From Streptomyces fildesensis (GTDB lineage Bacteria; Actinomycetota; Actinomycetes; Streptomycetales; Streptomycetaceae), in the NCBI RefSeq assembly GCF_016107395.1, contig NZ_JAAIKO010000028.1, forward strand, positions 1-64,000: a stretch of DNA of 64,000 nt, read 5' to 3'. The position numbers and the translations under genes are program-made. The notes beneath the pieces are model-generated. The model saw nothing but the letters and a program-made list of their open reading frames with translations. It did not search any database and had not been told where the DNA came from. This document shows positions 34,088 to 43,030 of the stretch, piece by piece (positions within the stretch are counted from its first letter, which is position 1; every line of letters starts with the position of its first letter).

Positions 34088-35599
34088 TCATGCGATCTCC
34101 GAACGGGCCGCGGCCATCCCGGCCGTGTCGAGCCGGGCGGTGCCCACGATCAGGTCGGCGCCGCCGAACTCCGGATCCGTCAGCTCCTCGCCGTCGTCGA
34201 CGGAGAACAGCAGCCGCGGCTCGCCCTGCCGGTAGGCGGTGCCGACCGGCGGGCTGGCGGCGTGCACCGCCAGCAGGGCGACGAGGTAGGGCAGTTCGGG
34301 GTCGCGGCGGCGGGCGTCGGCGAGCAGCCCGGACAGCCGGCGCGGCGCGTCGTCCGGCAGGTCCAGCAGTTCCAGCGCGCTCTCCAGCTGCTCCTCGGTG
34401 AAGCGGCTGTCGGCGGGGGTGGCCACCAGGTCCGGTTCCGGCATCGCCGCGCCCAGGTGCTCGCGCTCGGTGGGCGGGGTGAGCAGCACGTCCACCAGGT
34501 CGCAGATCCGCACCGCGGGCGGGGTGCGGAAGCCCGCGCCGCGGGCGAAGAAGGCGTCGGTGACCCGGGACGCCTGCTCGACGGGGAGCGGCAGGACGGG
34601 CGAGACCAGCTGCCCGTACAGGTCCAGCCCGGCCCGGGCGGGCGCCGACGCGAACGCCTGGCGGTCCTGCTCCGCGCGGAACAGCGGCCCGGCCTCCAGC
34701 AGCCGGGACTGCAGCTGGGTGTGGCGGCGGATGCAGTCCTTGACGATGTCGACGAGCTCGGCGGCCCGCCGCTTGTGCTCGGGGTCCTCCGCCTCGTCGC
34801 GCGCCTTGCGGATGTTGGTGAGGATCGCGTTCTCGTGCCGGTACCGGTCGGCGACGTGGTCCAGCGCCTCGGCGATCATGTCCGGGACGGCGCGCAGCCA
34901 GTCCACCGCCCGGACATTGCGCCGGGTCGCCTCCAGGGCGCGGCGCAGCGTCTCCGCGTACTGCACGGTCCGGTAGCGGGCCTGCTCGGCGGCGAGCTGG
35001 GCGTCCGCCAGCCGTCCCCGGCTGATCAACACCTCCAGCTTGACCTCGGCGGCGATCTGGGCGCTGGTGACGTCCGTGTCGAGCGCGCCGACCAGGACGT
35101 TGACCGCCTCGTCGGTGGTGCGCAGATACACGCCGCCGCCGGGGCCCGGCACCTCCTCGATCAGCTTGAAGTCGTAGTCACGGCGGACGTACGCTCCGTC
35201 GGCGCCGAAGGTGCCGTAGACCGCGCGGAAGCCGCGGTCCACGCTGCCGACGTTGATCAGGTTCTCCAGCACCCAGCGGGCGACCCGCTCGTGCTCCTCG
35301 ACGGGCCGGCGCGGTGACTGGGCGGCGACCCGGGGCAGCAGCCTGGTCACTATCTGCTCCGGGTCGGCCCCGGTGTCGAAGTCCATGTTGAGCGTGACCA
35401 TGTCGATGGCGGACAGCGCCACCTCCGCCATCGCGTACACCGAGTACTCACCGGCCAGGTTCGCCTTGCGCACGTCCAGGTCGTGCAGCGGCGCGGTGCA
35501 CGCGAGCGCCTTGAGGCGGCGGGCCAGGCCCTCGTCGGCGGCCGGGCCCGGAGCGGGGCGGGGCGCGCCCGTCGTCGGGTACGGGGTGGTTACGGTCAC
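34088..35599 (-). CDS. MukF/JetA-like protein
   Basis: 503-residue first gene of the SMC-type operon. It has an N-terminal helical/winged-helix region (EYSVYAMAEVALSAIDMVTLNMDFD), a central helical bundle (about 190-330, QLAAEQARYRTVQYAETLRRALEATRRNV...) and a C-terminal part with another probable winged helix (EEQLESALELLDLPDDAPRRLSGLL). That order fits a MukF-type kleisin or JetA. GTG 35599 is chosen: a TAATGT -10 box ends seven bases upstream, so the message may be leaderless. Upstream in-frame codons would include the promoter. Family assignment is by operon layout. Confidence 0.65.
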   Translation of the reverse strand: MTVTTPYPTTGAPRPAPGPAADEGLARRLKALACTAPLHDLDVRKANLAGEYSVYAMAEVALSAIDMVTLNMDFDTGADPEQIVTRLLPRVAAQSPRRPVEEHERVARWVLENLINVGSVDRGFRAVYGTFGADGAYVRRDYDFKLIEEVPGPGGGVYLRTTDEAVNVLVGALDTDVTSAQIAAEVKLEVLISRGRLADAQLAAEQARYRTVQYAETLRRALEATRRNVRAVDWLRAVPDMIAEALDHVADRYRHENAILTNIRKARDEAEDPEHKRRAAELVDIVKDCIRRHTQLQSRLLEAGPLFRAEQDRQAFASAPARAGLDLYGQLVSPVLPLPVEQASRVTDAFFARGAGFRTPPAVRICDLVDVLLTPPTEREHLGAAMPEPDLVATPADSRFTEEQLESALELLDLPDDAPRRLSGLLADARRRDPELPYLVALLAVHAASPPVGTAYRQGEPRLLFSVDDGEELTDPEFGGADLIVGTARLDTAGMAAARSEIA

Positions 35600-35606
35600 G
35601 ACGCAC

Positions 35607-35612
35607 ACATTA
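35607..35612 (-). promoter_or_regulatory. -10 box of the SMC-type operon
   Basis: TAATGT on the minus strand, seven bases before GTG 35599, predicts transcription starting at or beside the start codon. The -35 region is not clear. Confidence 0.4.
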
Positions 35613-35695
35613 GGCGGTGCCACCGACATCGAACGAAACGGCACGGATCACCCGCCCGGCCACAAGTCACCCCCAGGGCCTGACCCGATGGCACC

Positions 35696-36469
35696 ATGGC
35701 GGACATGGTCATCGATCTCAACGCGGATCTCGGCGAGGGCTTCGGCCGGTGGACCCTCACCGACGACGACGCGCTGCTCTCCGTCGTCACCAGCGCCAAC
35801 GTCGCGTGCGGCTTCCACGCGGGCGATCCGGTCACGATGCGGCGGGTCTGCGCGCTCGCCGCCGAGCGCGGCGTACGGATCGGCGCGCAGGTCTCCTACC
35901 GGGACCTGGCCGGCTTCGGGCGGCGCGCCATGGACGTGCCATCGGACGAGCTGGCCGCCGAAGTCGCCTATCAGATCGGCGCCCTGGACGTCTTCGCTCG
36001 GGCGGCGGGCTCACGGGTCTCGTACGTCAAGCCGCACGGCGCGCTCTACAACCGGACGGTCGGAGACGCGGCGCAGGCCGCCGCCGTGGTGGCGGGCGTC
36101 CTGCTGGCCGGCGGGCCGGACGGCGGGCTGCCGGTGCTGGGGCTGCCCGGCTCCGAGCTGCTGGCCGCGGCGGAGAAGGCCGGGCTGACAGCGGTGGCCG
36201 AGGCGTTCGCCGACCGCGCCTACACCGAGCGGGGAACCCTCGTGCCGCGGAGTGAGGCGGGCGCGGTGCTCCAGGACGCCGACGCCGTCGTCGCGCAGGC
36301 CCTGGCGGTCGCCCGTGACGGGCAGGTCGTCGCGGCCGGCGGCCGGCGGATCGCCGCCGGCGCGCGGTCGCTGTGCCTGCACGGCGACACGCCCGGCGCG
36401 GCGGACCTCGCGCGGCGGGTGCGGCGCGAACTCCAGGACGCGGGCGTCTCGTTGCGGCCCTTCGCATGA
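35696..36469 (+). CDS. pxpA: 5-oxoprolinase subunit A (LamB/YcsF family)
   Basis: 257-residue LamB/YcsF-family subunit of the ATP-dependent 5-oxoprolinase PxpABC, which opens pyroglutamate to glutamate. Family motifs are IDLNADLGEGFGRW, NVACGFHAGDP, GAQVSYRDLAGFGRR, YVKPHGALYN and EAFADRAYTERGTLVPR. ATG 35696 or 35705 are both possible; neither has a good ribosome site. pxpB starts inside its stop codon (ATGA). Confidence 0.93.
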   Translation: MADMVIDLNADLGEGFGRWTLTDDDALLSVVTSANVACGFHAGDPVTMRRVCALAAERGVRIGAQVSYRDLAGFGRRAMDVPSDELAAEVAYQIGALDVFARAAGSRVSYVKPHGALYNRTVGDAAQAAAVVAGVLLAGGPDGGLPVLGLPGSELLAAAEKAGLTAVAEAFADRAYTERGTLVPRSEAGAVLQDADAVVAQALAVARDGQVVAAGGRRIAAGARSLCLHGDTPGAADLARRVRRELQDAGVSLRPFA

Positions 36470-37083
36470 GGACGCTCCCGGTGGGGGAACGCGCGCTGCT
36501 GGTGGAGCTGGACGCGGACGGCGAGGTCGGGGCGTTCCACGCCGAGCTGCTGCGGCGGCGGGCGGCCGGGACGCTGCCGGAGGTGCGCGAGATCGTGCCG
36601 GCGGCCCGCACGATCCTGCTCGACGGCCTGGCCGACCCCCGCGCGCTCGCCGTGGAGCTCGCCGCCTGGACCGTCCCGCCGCTCACGGCGGAAGCCGGGG
36701 CGGAGACGGAGATCCGGGTGCGGTACGACGGGCCCGATCTGGCGGACGTCGCCGGGCTGTGGGGCGTTCGACCCGAGGAGGTCCCGGACATCGTCGGCGG
36801 CCTCGTCTTCCGGGTGGCGTTCTGCGGCTTCGCTCCTGGTTTCGGGTATTTGACCGGACTCCCCGAGCACCGGCACGTACCGCGCCGGGCCACCCCCCGG
36901 ACCTCGGTTCCCGCCGGTTCGCTGGCGCTGGCCGGACCGTACGCGGGCGTTTACCCGCGCTCCTCCCCCGGCGGCTGGCAGCTGATCGGCACCACCGACG
37001 CCGTCCTGTGGGACCCGCGGCGCGAGCCGGCGGCACTCCTGACCCCCGGCACCCAGGTGCGCTTCACGCGGGACGCGGCATGA
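36466..37083 (+). CDS. pxpB: 5-oxoprolinase subunit B (KipI/AHS1 family)
   Basis: 205-residue AHS1/KipI-family subunit: LPVGERALLVELDA at the start, then VFRVAFCGFAPGFGYLTGLPE and RATPRTSVPAGSLALAGPYAGVYPRSSPGGWQLIG, the hallmarks of the family. It forms the PxpBC half of the enzyme that phosphorylates oxoproline. Its start and stop both overlap neighbours by four bases, so the three subunits are translationally coupled. Confidence 0.94.
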   Translation: MRTLPVGERALLVELDADGEVGAFHAELLRRRAAGTLPEVREIVPAARTILLDGLADPRALAVELAAWTVPPLTAEAGAETEIRVRYDGPDLADVAGLWGVRPEEVPDIVGGLVFRVAFCGFAPGFGYLTGLPEHRHVPRRATPRTSVPAGSLALAGPYAGVYPRSSPGGWQLIGTTDAVLWDPRREPAALLTPGTQVRFTRDAA

Positions 37084-37994
37084 CACAGCACGCGGAACGT
37101 GACACGGCGCGGGGGTCGGTGCGGGTGGTGCGGGCCGGCGCGCTGACGACCGTGCAGGACCTCGGGCGGCCGGGCCACGCCCACCTCGGTGTGCCGCGCT
37201 CCGGGGCACTGGACCCGCCCGCGCACCGCCGGGCCAACCGGCTGGTCGGCAACCCGGACGGGGCGGCGACCCTGGAGACGACCGTCAACGGCTGCGCGGT
37301 GCGGACGGACCGCCCCGTCGTCGCGGCCGTCACCGGCGCGCCCTGCGCCGTCCGGATCGACGGCCGCCCCGCCCCCTGGGGCGCCGCGGTCCTGGTGCCG
37401 GCCGGCGCCGTCCTGGAACTCGGCGCCGCCGAGGGCGGACTGCGCTGCTATCTGGCGCTCGCGGGCGGCATCGACGTCGAGCCGGTGCTCGGCAGCCGCT
37501 CCGCCGACCTGCTCTCGGGGCTCGGCCCGCCACCGCTGTCGGAGCACGACACGCTCCCGCTGGGCGCACCCAGCGGGAGGTCCCGCGACGCCGACACGAT
37601 GCCGTGGCCCGCGCCGCCGGCCGAACTCGTCCTGCCGCTCGTGCTCGGCCCGCGTGACGACTGGTTCGCCGAGGACGCGCCACGGCTGCTGGCGGCCGGC
37701 GCGTACACCGTCTCCGCCGCCTCCAACCGCATCGGGCTGCGCACCGAAGGCCCCGCGCTGCGGCGGGCGTTCGACGGCGAGCTGCCCAGCGAGGGGATGG
37801 TGCTGGGCGCCGTCCAGGTGCCGCCCGACGGCCGCCCGGTCGTCTTCCTGGCCGACCACCCCACCACCGGCGGCTATCCCGTGATCGGCGTCGTGCCGGA
37901 GCCGCGGCTCGCCGCGGCGGCGCAGGCCGTCCCCGGCACGCCCGTACGGTTCCTCCCGGTGCACGGGCGCGGGTTCCGGCGCGGCCGCGGCTAG
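37080..37994 (+). CDS. pxpC: 5-oxoprolinase subunit C (KipA/AHS2 family)
   Basis: 304-residue AHS2/KipA-family subunit: VVRAGALTTVQDLGRPGHAHLGVPRSGALD, LALAGGIDVEPVLGSRSADLLSGLG and SAASNRIGLRTEGPAL, with the C-terminal VFLADHPTTGGYPVIGVV. The older name urea amidolyase-related protein refers to this fold. ATG 37080 overlaps the pxpB stop. Its TAG stop (37992-37994) is contributed by the terminal inverted repeat of the element that follows. Confidence 0.94.
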   Translation: MTQHAERDTARGSVRVVRAGALTTVQDLGRPGHAHLGVPRSGALDPPAHRRANRLVGNPDGAATLETTVNGCAVRTDRPVVAAVTGAPCAVRIDGRPAPWGAAVLVPAGAVLELGAAEGGLRCYLALAGGIDVEPVLGSRSADLLSGLGPPPLSEHDTLPLGAPSGRSRDADTMPWPAPPAELVLPLVLGPRDDWFAEDAPRLLAAGAYTVSAASNRIGLRTEGPALRRAFDGELPSEGMVLGAVQVPPDGRPVVFLADHPTTGGYPVIGVVPEPRLAAAAQAVPGTPVRFLPVHGRGFRRGRG

Positions 37995-38170
37995 GGCGTG
38001 TTGCGAAAGGAGCGCCGTTCGCCCGGAGGGCGTGGCCCACGGCGTCCGGTGCGTGCGCTCGCAAGGCGGAGGGCCGTCCTCGTACCGGACGTACGTGGAC
38101 GAGCCCGACAACGCCGCGAGGGCGCGTGCCAGGCGTCGTGGGCCAGGCGGGACCTTCGCAACACGCCCTA
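37992..38170. repeat. MITE-like element with terminal inverted repeats
   Basis: A 179-bp stretch bounded by TAGGGCGTGTTGCGAA (37992-38007) and its complement TTCGCAACACGCCCTA (38155-38170). Internal segments such as GGCCCACG and CGTGGGCC also pair, so the whole could fold into a long imperfect hairpin. No gene is inside. Each end supplies the TAG stop of the flanking gene (pxpC on plus, SGNH hydrolase on minus). Sequences like GGGCGTGTTGCGAAAG recur in Streptomyces intergenic regions as far as I recall. It may act as a bidirectional terminator. Confidence 0.65.
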
Positions 38171-39085
38171 GTCGAGCGCGGCCAGCGCCCCGGTGGTCAG
38201 GTCGTGGACCCGGGTGTCCAGGACGTGGGTGGTGCCGGCGGCCCGGTGGCGGCATTCCGCGGCGGCGAGGCGGAGGAGTCCGGGGAGCAGATCCGTGCAG
38301 CGGTCCGCGATCCAGTGGGTGCCGCGGGTCGCCATCCACCAGGCGCCCGCCGCCCGTGAGGGGCCGGGTCCTGCGGGGTCGGGGTGCGGGGGCTCGCCGG
38401 CGGCGAGGCCGTGCACGGTGAGCAGGGCGTGGAACTCGCCGGCCAGCAGCCGGTGCCCGAGTTCGCTGGGGTGCAGGCGGTCCGCGCTCCACGCGGCACG
38501 GTCCGCCGTCCACGGCCGGTCCGCCGCGTGCAGATGGAGTGCGCCGTGCCGTTGCGACAGGACGTGCACCACGTGGTTGACCGCCCGCATCCGGCGGGCG
38601 AGCGGACGGGCCAGCGGCCAGGGCAGCCCGATGGCGCGTCCCGGGTCGGGGAGGCAGGCCGTCAGCACGCCGGAGCCGTCGGCCCGCAGCGCGCCCAGTA
38701 CGGCGTCGAGGCGCCGTGCGACGACGGTGATGTCGAACGAGCCGCGCAGTGTGTCGTTGGCCCCGACCAGGACGGACGCCAGATGCGGCCGGAAGCGCAG
38801 CGCGTCGTCGAGCTGCCGCCCCGCCACGTCGGAGGTGAGCGCGCCGCTGTGGGCGCAGTTGAGCAGTTCCACGTCGTGGGGCCCCGCTCCCAGGCCGGGC
38901 GCGAGCAGCGCCGCCCAGCCGCGCCACCGCCCGTCGGGACCGGGGTCGCCGAGTCCCTCGGTGAGGGAGTCGCCCAGCGCGGCGAAGCGGATCGCCGGCG
39001 GGTGCCCGTCCGCCAGGCGTCCGGCCGGCGGGTGGTCGTGCCGGCCGCCCGGCCGGGGGTCGGGTGCCAGGACGGGGGCGGTCAC
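38168..39085 (-). CDS. SGNH/GDSL hydrolase
   Basis: 305-residue SGNH-fold esterase/lipase. Catalytic Ser lies in block I FAALGDSLTEGLG, oxyanion-hole Gly and Asn in block III LVGANDTLRGS, and the Asp-x-x-His pair in block V SADRLHPSELGH. No signal peptide is visible. GTG 39085 follows GGGGAGA. It is the last gene of a leftward unit behind two glycosyltransferases (43 bases gap), so it may deacylate a glycolipid or glycan made by them. The substrate is unknown. Confidence 0.88.
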   Translation of the reverse strand: MTAPVLAPDPRPGGRHDHPPAGRLADGHPPAIRFAALGDSLTEGLGDPGPDGRWRGWAALLAPGLGAGPHDVELLNCAHSGALTSDVAGRQLDDALRFRPHLASVLVGANDTLRGSFDITVVARRLDAVLGALRADGSGVLTACLPDPGRAIGLPWPLARPLARRMRAVNHVVHVLSQRHGALHLHAADRPWTADRAAWSADRLHPSELGHRLLAGEFHALLTVHGLAAGEPPHPDPAGPGPSRAAGAWWMATRGTHWIADRCTDLLPGLLRLAAAECRHRAAGTTHVLDTRVHDLTTGALAALD

Positions 39086-39128
39086 GGGGTCTCCCCAGCG
39101 GCCCGGGTGGACAGCGGGCGGCGGCGGG

Positions 39129-40328
39129 TCATGGCGTGGCTCCCGGTGTGCGGGCGGGCAGGGCGCCGACGGAGGAAGCGGTGATCAGGGGCGCGGCTTC
39201 GTGGGCGGCGAGGAACGCGGAGACGGCCGCGGGCCAGCCGTACCGCTCGGCCTGGCTGCGGGCGGCGGCGCGGCGGGCGGACTCGGGCCGGGCCAGCAGG
39301 CGTTGGACGACGTCGGCGAAGCCACGGCCGTCGGTGGCTCCGGCGCCGGCCGGGCCGATGAGGGCGGGGAGTGCGGACAGGGCGCTGGCGACGACGGGGG
39401 TGCCGCAGGCGAGCGCCTCCAGGGCGGCCAGTCCGAAGGTCTCGGCGGGGCCGGGGGCGAGGACGATGTCGGCGCAGGCCTGGAGAGCGGCCAGCCGGTC
39501 GCGGTCGGCGACGTGGCCGAGGAAGGTGACCGGGAGCCCCGCGGCGCGCGCCCGGGCCTCCAGGCGGCCGCGCAGCGGGCCCTCCCCGGCCACGACGAGC
39601 GCCACGTCGACGCCGCGCCGCCGGAGTTCCGCGAGGGCCTCCAGGGCCCGGCCCGGCCGCTTCTCGGCCGACAGCCGCGAGCACATCACCAGCAGCACCG
39701 CGGCGCCGCCCGCGTACCGCGCCCGGAGCGCGCCGTCGCGGAGCGCCGGGCGGAACCGGTCGAGATCCACGCCGAGCGGGGCCCGTACGACGTTGCGCGC
39801 CCCGAGGCGTTCGAACTCGGCGGCCGCCCACGCGGTCGTGCACACGATCCGCGAGTAGGCGTGCGCGGTACGGCGGTTGAGCCGGTCGGCGGCGGCCCGG
39901 GCGGCGCCCGGCGGCATCCCCCAGGTACGGAGTACGGCGTCGGCGCTCTCGTGGGAGACCATGACGGCCGGGACCCGGTTCCTGCGGGCCCACTCCCCCG
40001 TCCAGCGCAGCGTCGTACGGTCCGAGACCTCCAGCCGGTCCGGGGCGAGCGCGTCGAGCAGCGCCTCGACCGGTTGCCTGCGGGCGAGGACGTGGTAGCC
40101 GCCGGTGCCGGGGACCGGAGTGCCGGGAAGGGTGATGACCTTCCCCTGGGTGGTGGATTCCGCGCGGATCGCCGGGCGTCCCGGGGCCGCGGACCCCGGC
40201 ATGACGAGGACCGGCTCGTGGCCGGCCGCGAGGTAGCCCTCGCCCAGGTGCTGGAGGGCGGTGCGCAGCCCTCCGGAGACGGGGGTGATGAAGTTCGCCA
40301 GGCGGACGATCCGCAGCGGCCGGCTCAT
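39129..40328 (-). CDS. GT4-family glycosyltransferase
   Basis: 399-residue GT-B retaining glycosyltransferase of family 4. The N-terminal domain starts RIVRLANFITPVSGGLRTAL; the donor-binding half has SRLSAEKRPGRALEALAEL and the E-x7-E motif in PAETFGLAALEALACGTPVVAS. It resembles actinobacterial mannosyltransferases of the PimB/PimC group. The start overlaps the previous gene's stop by four bases. Acceptor unknown. Confidence 0.87.
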   Translation of the reverse strand: MSRPLRIVRLANFITPVSGGLRTALQHLGEGYLAAGHEPVLVMPGSAAPGRPAIRAESTTQGKVITLPGTPVPGTGGYHVLARRQPVEALLDALAPDRLEVSDRTTLRWTGEWARRNRVPAVMVSHESADAVLRTWGMPPGAARAAADRLNRRTAHAYSRIVCTTAWAAAEFERLGARNVVRAPLGVDLDRFRPALRDGALRARYAGGAAVLLVMCSRLSAEKRPGRALEALAELRRRGVDVALVVAGEGPLRGRLEARARAAGLPVTFLGHVADRDRLAALQACADIVLAPGPAETFGLAALEALACGTPVVASALSALPALIGPAGAGATDGRGFADVVQRLLARPESARRAAARSQAERYGWPAAVSAFLAAHEAAPLITASSVGALPARTPGATP

Positions 40329-41446
40329 GCCGCGACCGCCGTACGGGCGCTGAGCACCTGCGCGTAATGGTCCAGCAGTTGGTCGCCGACCGCCTCCCAG
40401 GTGCGTGCGGCGACATCGGCGCGGCCGGCCGCCCCGTACCGCGCGCGCAGCGCCGGGGCACGCTGCAGGAGCTGCACCGCGTCGCAGAGCGCGTCGGCGT
40501 CCCCGGGCGGCACCAGCAGGCCGGTGCGTCCGTGGGCGACGAGGTCGAGCGGGCCGCCGGCGGCGGGGGCGATCACCGGCACCCCGCTGGCCATCGCCTC
40601 CTGGACGGTCTGGCAGAACGTCTCGAAGGGGCCGGTGTGCGCGAAGACGTCGAACGAGGCGAAGATCCGGGCCAGCTCGTCGCCGGTCCTGGAGCCGAGG
40701 AAGACCGCGCCCGGCAGCGCCGCGCGCAGCCCGGGGGCGCTGGGACCGTCGCCGACGACGACCACCCGGACGCCGGGCAGCCCGCAGACCCCGGCGAGCA
40801 GGCCGACCTGCTTCTCCGGGGCGAGCCGGCCCACGTAGCCGACGATCAGCTCGCTGCGCGGGGCGAGGCTGCGGCGCAGCGCGGGATCGCGAAGTCCGGG
40901 CCGGAAGCGCACCGGGTCGACGCCACGCGGCCACAGGTGCACCCGGGGAACGCCCTGCCGTTCCAGCTCCCGCACCGAGGCGGTGGACGGCGCGAGGGTG
41001 CGGGCGGCGGCCGCGTGCACGGCGCGGATCCGCCGCCAGGCGGCGGCCTCGCCGACAGGGAGGTAGGAGCGGGCGTAGCCGGCCAGGTCGGTCTGGTAGA
41101 CGGCGACCGCCGGGACCCGCAGCCGCTCGGCGGCCGCCATGCCCCGCACTCCGAGGACGAAGGGGCTGGCGAGATGGACGATGTCGGCGCGGTGCGCGGC
41201 GATGGCCGCGGCCGTCCGGCGGCCCGGAAGGGCCACCCGCACCTGGGGGTAGCGGGGCAGCGGCAGGGAGGGGACGCGGATGACGGGGCAGGGGTCGTCG
41301 CCGGCCGGTATGTCGTTCGGCCCGGCCGGTGCGATGACCAGCGGCTCGTGCCCGCGCCTGGCGAGGTGTTCTGCGGTGCGGAGCGCGCAGTGCGCCACTC
41401 CGTTGAGGTCGGGTGGGAAGGACTCGGTGACGATCGCAACTCGCAT
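40325..41446 (-). CDS. GT4-family glycosyltransferase (MgtA-like)
   Basis: 373-residue GT-B glycosyltransferase beginning MRVAIVTESFPPDLNGVAHC, the pattern of GDP-mannose-dependent alpha-mannosyltransferases such as MgtA/PimB. Other motifs are GYVGRLAPEKQVGLLAGV and the E-x7-E motif in PFETFCQTVQEAMASGVPVIAP. ATG 41446 begins the conserved sequence; GTG 41452 is also in frame. It is first of the leftward three-gene unit with a second GT4 enzyme and an SGNH hydrolase, suggesting one glycolipid or glycan pathway. A TATAGA box near 41490-41495 on the minus strand may be its promoter. Confidence 0.87.
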   Translation of the reverse strand: MRVAIVTESFPPDLNGVAHCALRTAEHLARRGHEPLVIAPAGPNDIPAGDDPCPVIRVPSLPLPRYPQVRVALPGRRTAAAIAAHRADIVHLASPFVLGVRGMAAAERLRVPAVAVYQTDLAGYARSYLPVGEAAAWRRIRAVHAAAARTLAPSTASVRELERQGVPRVHLWPRGVDPVRFRPGLRDPALRRSLAPRSELIVGYVGRLAPEKQVGLLAGVCGLPGVRVVVVGDGPSAPGLRAALPGAVFLGSRTGDELARIFASFDVFAHTGPFETFCQTVQEAMASGVPVIAPAAGGPLDLVAHGRTGLLVPPGDADALCDAVQLLQRAPALRARYGAAGRADVAARTWEAVGDQLLDHYAQVLSARTAVAA

Positions 41447-41561
41447 ACCCACGTTGTCGCCATGCCGAGCGTTGACAGGGCCACGTCGATCTATACCGCC
41501 GTGGAACGCGTGATGACCCTTCGGGCGGCCGGGCCGCCGTTTCCGGTTCCGTGAACCGCCG

Positions 41562-41590
41562 ACGGCCCCCGCCGGGAGGCGGGGGGCCGT
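41562..41590 (-). terminator. Terminator after HEAT-repeat gene
   Basis: ACGGCCCCCGCC (41562-41573), loop GGGA and GGCGGGGGGCCGT (41578-41590) form a 12-bp stem with one bulged G, just beyond the stop of the leftward gene ending at 41603. Confidence 0.7.
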
Positions 41591-41602
41591 GGGAGAAGCG
41601 TC

Positions 41603-43030
41603 CTAGCGGGCCGGTTCGCCCGAGCTGAGGCGGCCCCGCACAGCGGTCTGCACCTCGGCCTCCTCGGCCGGATCGGCGGCCATCCGGCGCAGCTGGGCCA
41701 GCACCCGGACGTCTCCGGTGGCGGCCTGGTGCGCGGCGAGTTCGCGCGTCGTCTCCTCGCAGTCCCACAGGCACTCCACCGCGAAGCCGGCGGCGAAGCC
41801 GGGATCGGTGGCAGCCAGCGCCTGGGCGGCGCAGCCGCGCAGCTGGGACGAGGAGGTCTCGCGGTAGACGTGGCGCAGCACGGGTGCCGCGCGGCCGATG
41901 GCGAGCCGGCCGGCGCCTTCGATGAGGACGGCGAGGCCCTCGGCGTCGGCGCCGTCGCTCTGGACGAGTCTGCGCAGTCCGGCCAGCACCCGGCCGGTGT
42001 CCTCGTCGCCGCCGCGGCAGGCGAGCATGCGGGCGGCGGAGATGCCGAGCGCGTCCTCGCGCTCCGACCAGGAGCGGGCCCGGTCCATGGCGTCGCTGCT
42101 GCGCATCCGCTCGAACGATTCGAGGGCGGCTCTGACGACGAGGTCCACGGGACTGGCGGCGGCGGCCTCGATGAGGTCCAGGGCCTGCGGGTCCTGCCGG
42201 TCCGCGAGGTGGCGCAGCGCGGCGGCGCGGGCGGCGGCGGGGCCGTCCTGGGCGGCGGCGACGAGCTCGGGACGGTCCTCGGGTCCGGCGACGGCGGCCA
42301 GGCAGCGGGCCGCGGGTTGATCGCGGTAGGCGGCCGGGTACTGGGTAAGGCCCTCGTCAGCCCATTCGAGTACGGCGCGGACGCTCCAGCCGGGGGTCGG
42401 TCCCGTCGGGCGCAGCTGGCGTTGCCAGCGGTCGAACGACACCTCTTCCAGTGCCTTGCGGACCCGGGCGGCGGTCGCGGGGTGCCGGGAGTCCTCGGCC
42501 CACAACTGCCACGGCCGGGGCTCGTACGCCTCGCGCACGGCCGCGGCCAGCTCGGTATCGCCCTCGGCGGTCTCCGGGAAACGGGCGAGCAGGGCGGGCC
42601 CGAGGCCGCGCAGTCCCTGTTCGTCGTCACGGACGGCCAGCTCGTCCAGGGCCCACTCCCAGGTGCCGCCGGTGGCCGCGTAGCGCCGCAGCAGGCGCAG
42701 GGCGTCACCGCGCCCGTAGCCGGCGAGGTGGCCGAGGACGGACAGCGCGAGACCGCAGCGGTGCTCGTCGGGGTCCAGGAGGTCGTCCGGATGGAAGAGG
42801 TGCTGTTCGATCCCGTCGAGCCCGGCTTCCAGTTCGGAGTACAGCCGCGCGTAATAGAGGGAGCGCGATTCCACCCGCCAGTCGAGGCGGGGGTCCCGCA
42901 GGACGCACTGCTCCAGAGCGGCGAGGGCATCTGCCCGCTGCGCCGCCAGGGCATGCAGGGTCCCGTCTCCGCGTCCTCGCTGGAGGAGGCCGAGAAGGGT
43001 TCCACTGGGCGCTATGTCTGGGTCGAACAT
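41603..43030 (-). CDS. HEAT-repeat protein
   Basis: 475-residue all-helical protein with HEAT/armadillo-like repeats (for example AAARAAALRHLADRQDPQALDLIEAA, SPVDLVVRAALESFERM, QLRGCAAQALAATDPGFA). It is probably a scaffold or adaptor; no catalytic motif is seen. The start is taken at ATG 43030 (MFDPDIAPSGTLLGLLQRGRGDG), where family-like sequence begins, although the upstream ATG 43093 sits behind a weak GGTAAGG. It is probably monocistronic. Confidence 0.75.
   Translation of the reverse strand: MFDPDIAPSGTLLGLLQRGRGDGTLHALAAQRADALAALEQCVLRDPRLDWRVESRSLYYARLYSELEAGLDGIEQHLFHPDDLLDPDEHRCGLALSVLGHLAGYGRGDALRLLRRYAATGGTWEWALDELAVRDDEQGLRGLGPALLARFPETAEGDTELAAAVREAYEPRPWQLWAEDSRHPATAARVRKALEEVSFDRWQRQLRPTGPTPGWSVRAVLEWADEGLTQYPAAYRDQPAARCLAAVAGPEDRPELVAAAQDGPAAARAAALRHLADRQDPQALDLIEAAAASPVDLVVRAALESFERMRSSDAMDRARSWSEREDALGISAARMLACRGGDEDTGRVLAGLRRLVQSDGADAEGLAVLIEGAGRLAIGRAAPVLRHVYRETSSSQLRGCAAQALAATDPGFAAGFAVECLWDCEETTRELAAHQAATGDVRVLAQLRRMAADPAEEAEVQTAVRGRLSSGEPAR

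Noticed and set aside
28127..35599. Complete Wadjet defence system
   Set aside because: No JetD (Toprim nuclease) gene is present on either side, and the neighbours are housekeeping genes rather than a defence island.
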